DNA of 6,466 nt. Source: an uncultured Eubacteriales bacterium. GTDB taxonomy: Bacteria; Bacillota; Clostridia; TANB77; CAG-508. The stretch covers positions 1-6,466 of the forward strand of contig CABTXJ010000040.1 of assembly GCA_902488785.1 (NCBI GenBank). The letters are read 5' to 3'. Of this stretch, positions 5,181-6,466 are shown piece after piece (positions within the stretch are counted from its first letter, which is position 1; every line of letters starts with the position of its first letter). The notes beneath the pieces are model-generated. The model saw only the letters and a list, made by a program, of their open reading frames with translations, was not told the origin of the DNA and did no database searches. Position numbers and translations under genes: made by a program.

Positions 5181-6466
5181 ATGAAAAAAATAATAAAATA
5201 TATATTAGCAATATTAGTTTTAGCAATAGTTACTATGTTTTCTACAGTGGCTATTAGAGAAAGTAATATAGTTGGTATGAAAAATGTAGCAAATGGAGGC
5301 GGAGGAGGAGGTTCATCAGTTGGTGGATCTGGAAGCGGAACAGGTGTTCCTATATTTCATTGTATGATTTCTCCAGACCAATTTCCGATGCTAAAAGAAA
5401 ACTTTGAAAAAGCAAAGATTACAAGTGAAGTAAATAAGGGAGAATTAGAAAGAACAAGAAACAAGACAAAATTACTAGTTGGAGGAGATGAAGAAAAATT
5501 TAATACATGGCTTAATGAAAAAGGATATACAACTAGAGAAAAAGAATTAAACGATAAGTATACTGCTATGGAAGAAGAAATAACTAAAAAAATAGCAGAA
5601 TATGAAGAAATATTAAAATCACAACCACAACCACCAGTACCAGAGCCAGAAGCACCTGACGTTAATGTTAAACCACCTGTACCTGTATGTTTATTGGATG
5701 AAATTGATGGTAAAACAATAGAATTGCGAAATGTTGTTTTAGATATAAAAAAATTATATAAAGATGAATTAGAGTTTGCTATGACAGAAAAATTAAATCA
5801 AATAAGTCAAAGTTTAGATAATACAAAGGCAGAAAATGATGAAAAAGATGCAAAAATAAAAGAACTAGAAGAAAAACTAAAAAAAGCACAAGAAGAATGT
5901 GGATCATTAGATGAAATAAATAAATTAAAAGAAGAAGCAGAAAAATTAAAAAGTGAAAAAGAAGAAGTAGAAAAGCAATTAAAAGAAATAACAGAAGAAT
6001 ATAATAAATTGAAAACAAGCAAAGAAGAAGCTGATACAAAGAATACTGAATTAGAAGCAAAAATGAATATGCTAGAAGAAACAATAAGAGACTTAAATAA
6101 TACAATAAAAATGAAAGATGCAAAAATAGCAGTATTAGAAACAAAAGTATTAGAATTAACTACACAAATAGCAATGAAAGATGCAAAAATAGAAGAATTA
6201 AATACAAAAGTATCTGACTTAGAAAAGAAAATAGAAGAAAAAGATGAAAAGATAGCAAGCTTAAATGAAGAAATACAAAAGTTAAATAATCAAATAACAG
6301 AATTAAAGAAAAATGAAGAAGCAAATAAAGAAAAAATAGCAGAATTAGAAAATAAAGTTACCGAATTAAAAGAACAAAAAGCAGAATTAGAAAAAGAAAA
6401 TAATAACTTAAAAGAAGAACTAAAAAAAGTAAAAGAAGAGATAGCTAAATTAAAAGAAGAAATAAA
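5181..6466 (+). CDS. Secreted coiled-coil surface protein with Gly-rich and Pro-rich linkers (3' partial)
   Basis: Not recognised as a named family. The frame opens at ATG 5181, with GAGAAAGG (5166-5173) 7 nt upstream, and stays open to the window end (428 full codons, no stop). Residues 1-24 form a signal peptide: MKK, a hydrophobic core, and possible cleavage after STVA. Residues 38-55 are almost pure Gly/Ser. Residues about 66-146 form a charged helical region with coiled-coil character. Residues 147-169 are a Pro-rich hinge (PQPPVPEPEAP). From about 195 to the edge runs a Lys/Glu-rich coiled coil, in continuous heptad register from about residue 290, including 21-residue repeats. Cysteines are at 61, 170 and 240. 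The likely role is a cell-surface or wall-associated fibrous protein; adhesin or cell-surface scaffold are guesses. A C-terminal anchor or enzymatic domain may lie beyond the window. Coiled coils give spurious similarity to myosin and SMC proteins, so such hits should not be believed. Confidence 0.85.
   Translation, partial: MKKIIKYILAILVLAIVTMFSTVAIRESNIVGMKNVANGGGGGGSSVGGSGSGTGVPIFHCMISPDQFPMLKENFEKAKITSEVNKGELERTRNKTKLLVGGDEEKFNTWLNEKGYTTREKELNDKYTAMEEEITKKIAEYEEILKSQPQPPVPEPEAPDVNVKPPVPVCLLDEIDGKTIELRNVVLDIKKLYKDELEFAMTEKLNQISQSLDNTKAENDEKDAKIKELEEKLKKAQEECGSLDEINKLKEEAEKLKSEKEEVEKQLKEITEEYNKLKTSKEEADTKNTELEAKMNMLEETIRDLNNTIKMKDAKIAVLETKVLELTTQIAMKDAKIEELNTKVSDLEKKIEEKDEKIASLNEEIQKLNNQITELKKNEEANKEKIAELENKVTELKEQKAELEKENNNLKEELKKVKEEIAKLKEEI
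6048..6299 (+). repeat. Four 63-bp tandem repeats encoding 21-residue coiled-coil units
   Basis: Units begin at 6048, 6111, 6174 and 6237, each three heptads long. Hydrophobic residues fall at unit positions 6, 9, 13, 16 and 20. Position 2, also a core position by spacing, is Leu in the first unit and Lys in the other three. Units 2 and 3 are the most alike: the 18-bp ATGAAAGATGCAAAAATA is identical at 6111-6128 and 6174-6191, and ACAAAAGTAT at 6141-6150 and 6204-6213. Units 1 and 4 are diverged. This suggests duplication of a three-heptad block. Confidence 0.75.

Noticed and set aside
5779..6144. Minus-strand Leu-rich open frame, and a second one nested in it
   Set aside because: Both are antisense to the Lys/Glu-rich coiled coil; GAA and AAA read backwards become TTC and TTT, which keeps the frame open by composition.
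1..6466. tRNA, rRNA, CRISPR array, insertion sequence or phage genes
   Set aside because: No cloverleaf, regular spaced repeats, transposase or phage-type protein was seen; the only recombinase is Xer-like and has no paired attachment sites visible.

Overview
The window is a strongly AT-rich piece of bacterial chromosome. It carries four genes, all on the + strand: a VanW/G5 cell-envelope protein (5' end cut by the window edge), a XerD-like tyrosine recombinase, threonyl-tRNA synthetase (thrS), and a secreted coiled-coil protein (3' end cut by the window edge). AGA is used for nearly all arginines, the ribosome-binding sites are purine-rich, and promoters look like sigma-A types. The VanW-plus-G5 architecture points to a low-GC Bacillota lineage, most likely an uncultured or gut-type Clostridia. 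This placement is inference from composition and family content, and the genus cannot be named.

Layout. 3-1622: membrane-anchored VanW protein with putative peptidoglycan-binding modules, a VanW domain, a G5 domain and a Pro/Glu/Lys-rich tail. 1623-1970: a 348-bp gap with a terminator-like hairpin, a good promoter and a leader of about 140 nt with two small hairpins. 1971-2876: Xer recombinase, ended by a two-part hairpin terminator. 2877-3146: terminator, an A-rich low-complexity tract and a probable extended -10 promoter for thrS, with no T-box visible. 3147-4979: ThrRS without the N-terminal TGS domain, ended by a strong terminator. 5056-5180: AT-rich promoter region containing a weak dif-like sequence. 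5181 to the edge: signal peptide, Gly/Ser-rich segment, coiled coil, Pro-rich hinge and a long coiled coil with 21-residue repeats. This last frame has no stop inside the window.

Each gene seems to be its own transcription unit, because a hairpin or promoter separates every pair. thrS is a translation housekeeping gene. The recombinase belongs to the chromosome dimer resolution family but has glutamine where the catalytic beta-hairpin lysine is expected. The two outer genes encode envelope or surface proteins. I see no sign of an integrated phage, IS element, CRISPR array or defence cassette. The points most worth checking are the Xer active-site change, the TGS-less ThrRS, and the repeat-bearing exported coiled-coil protein.
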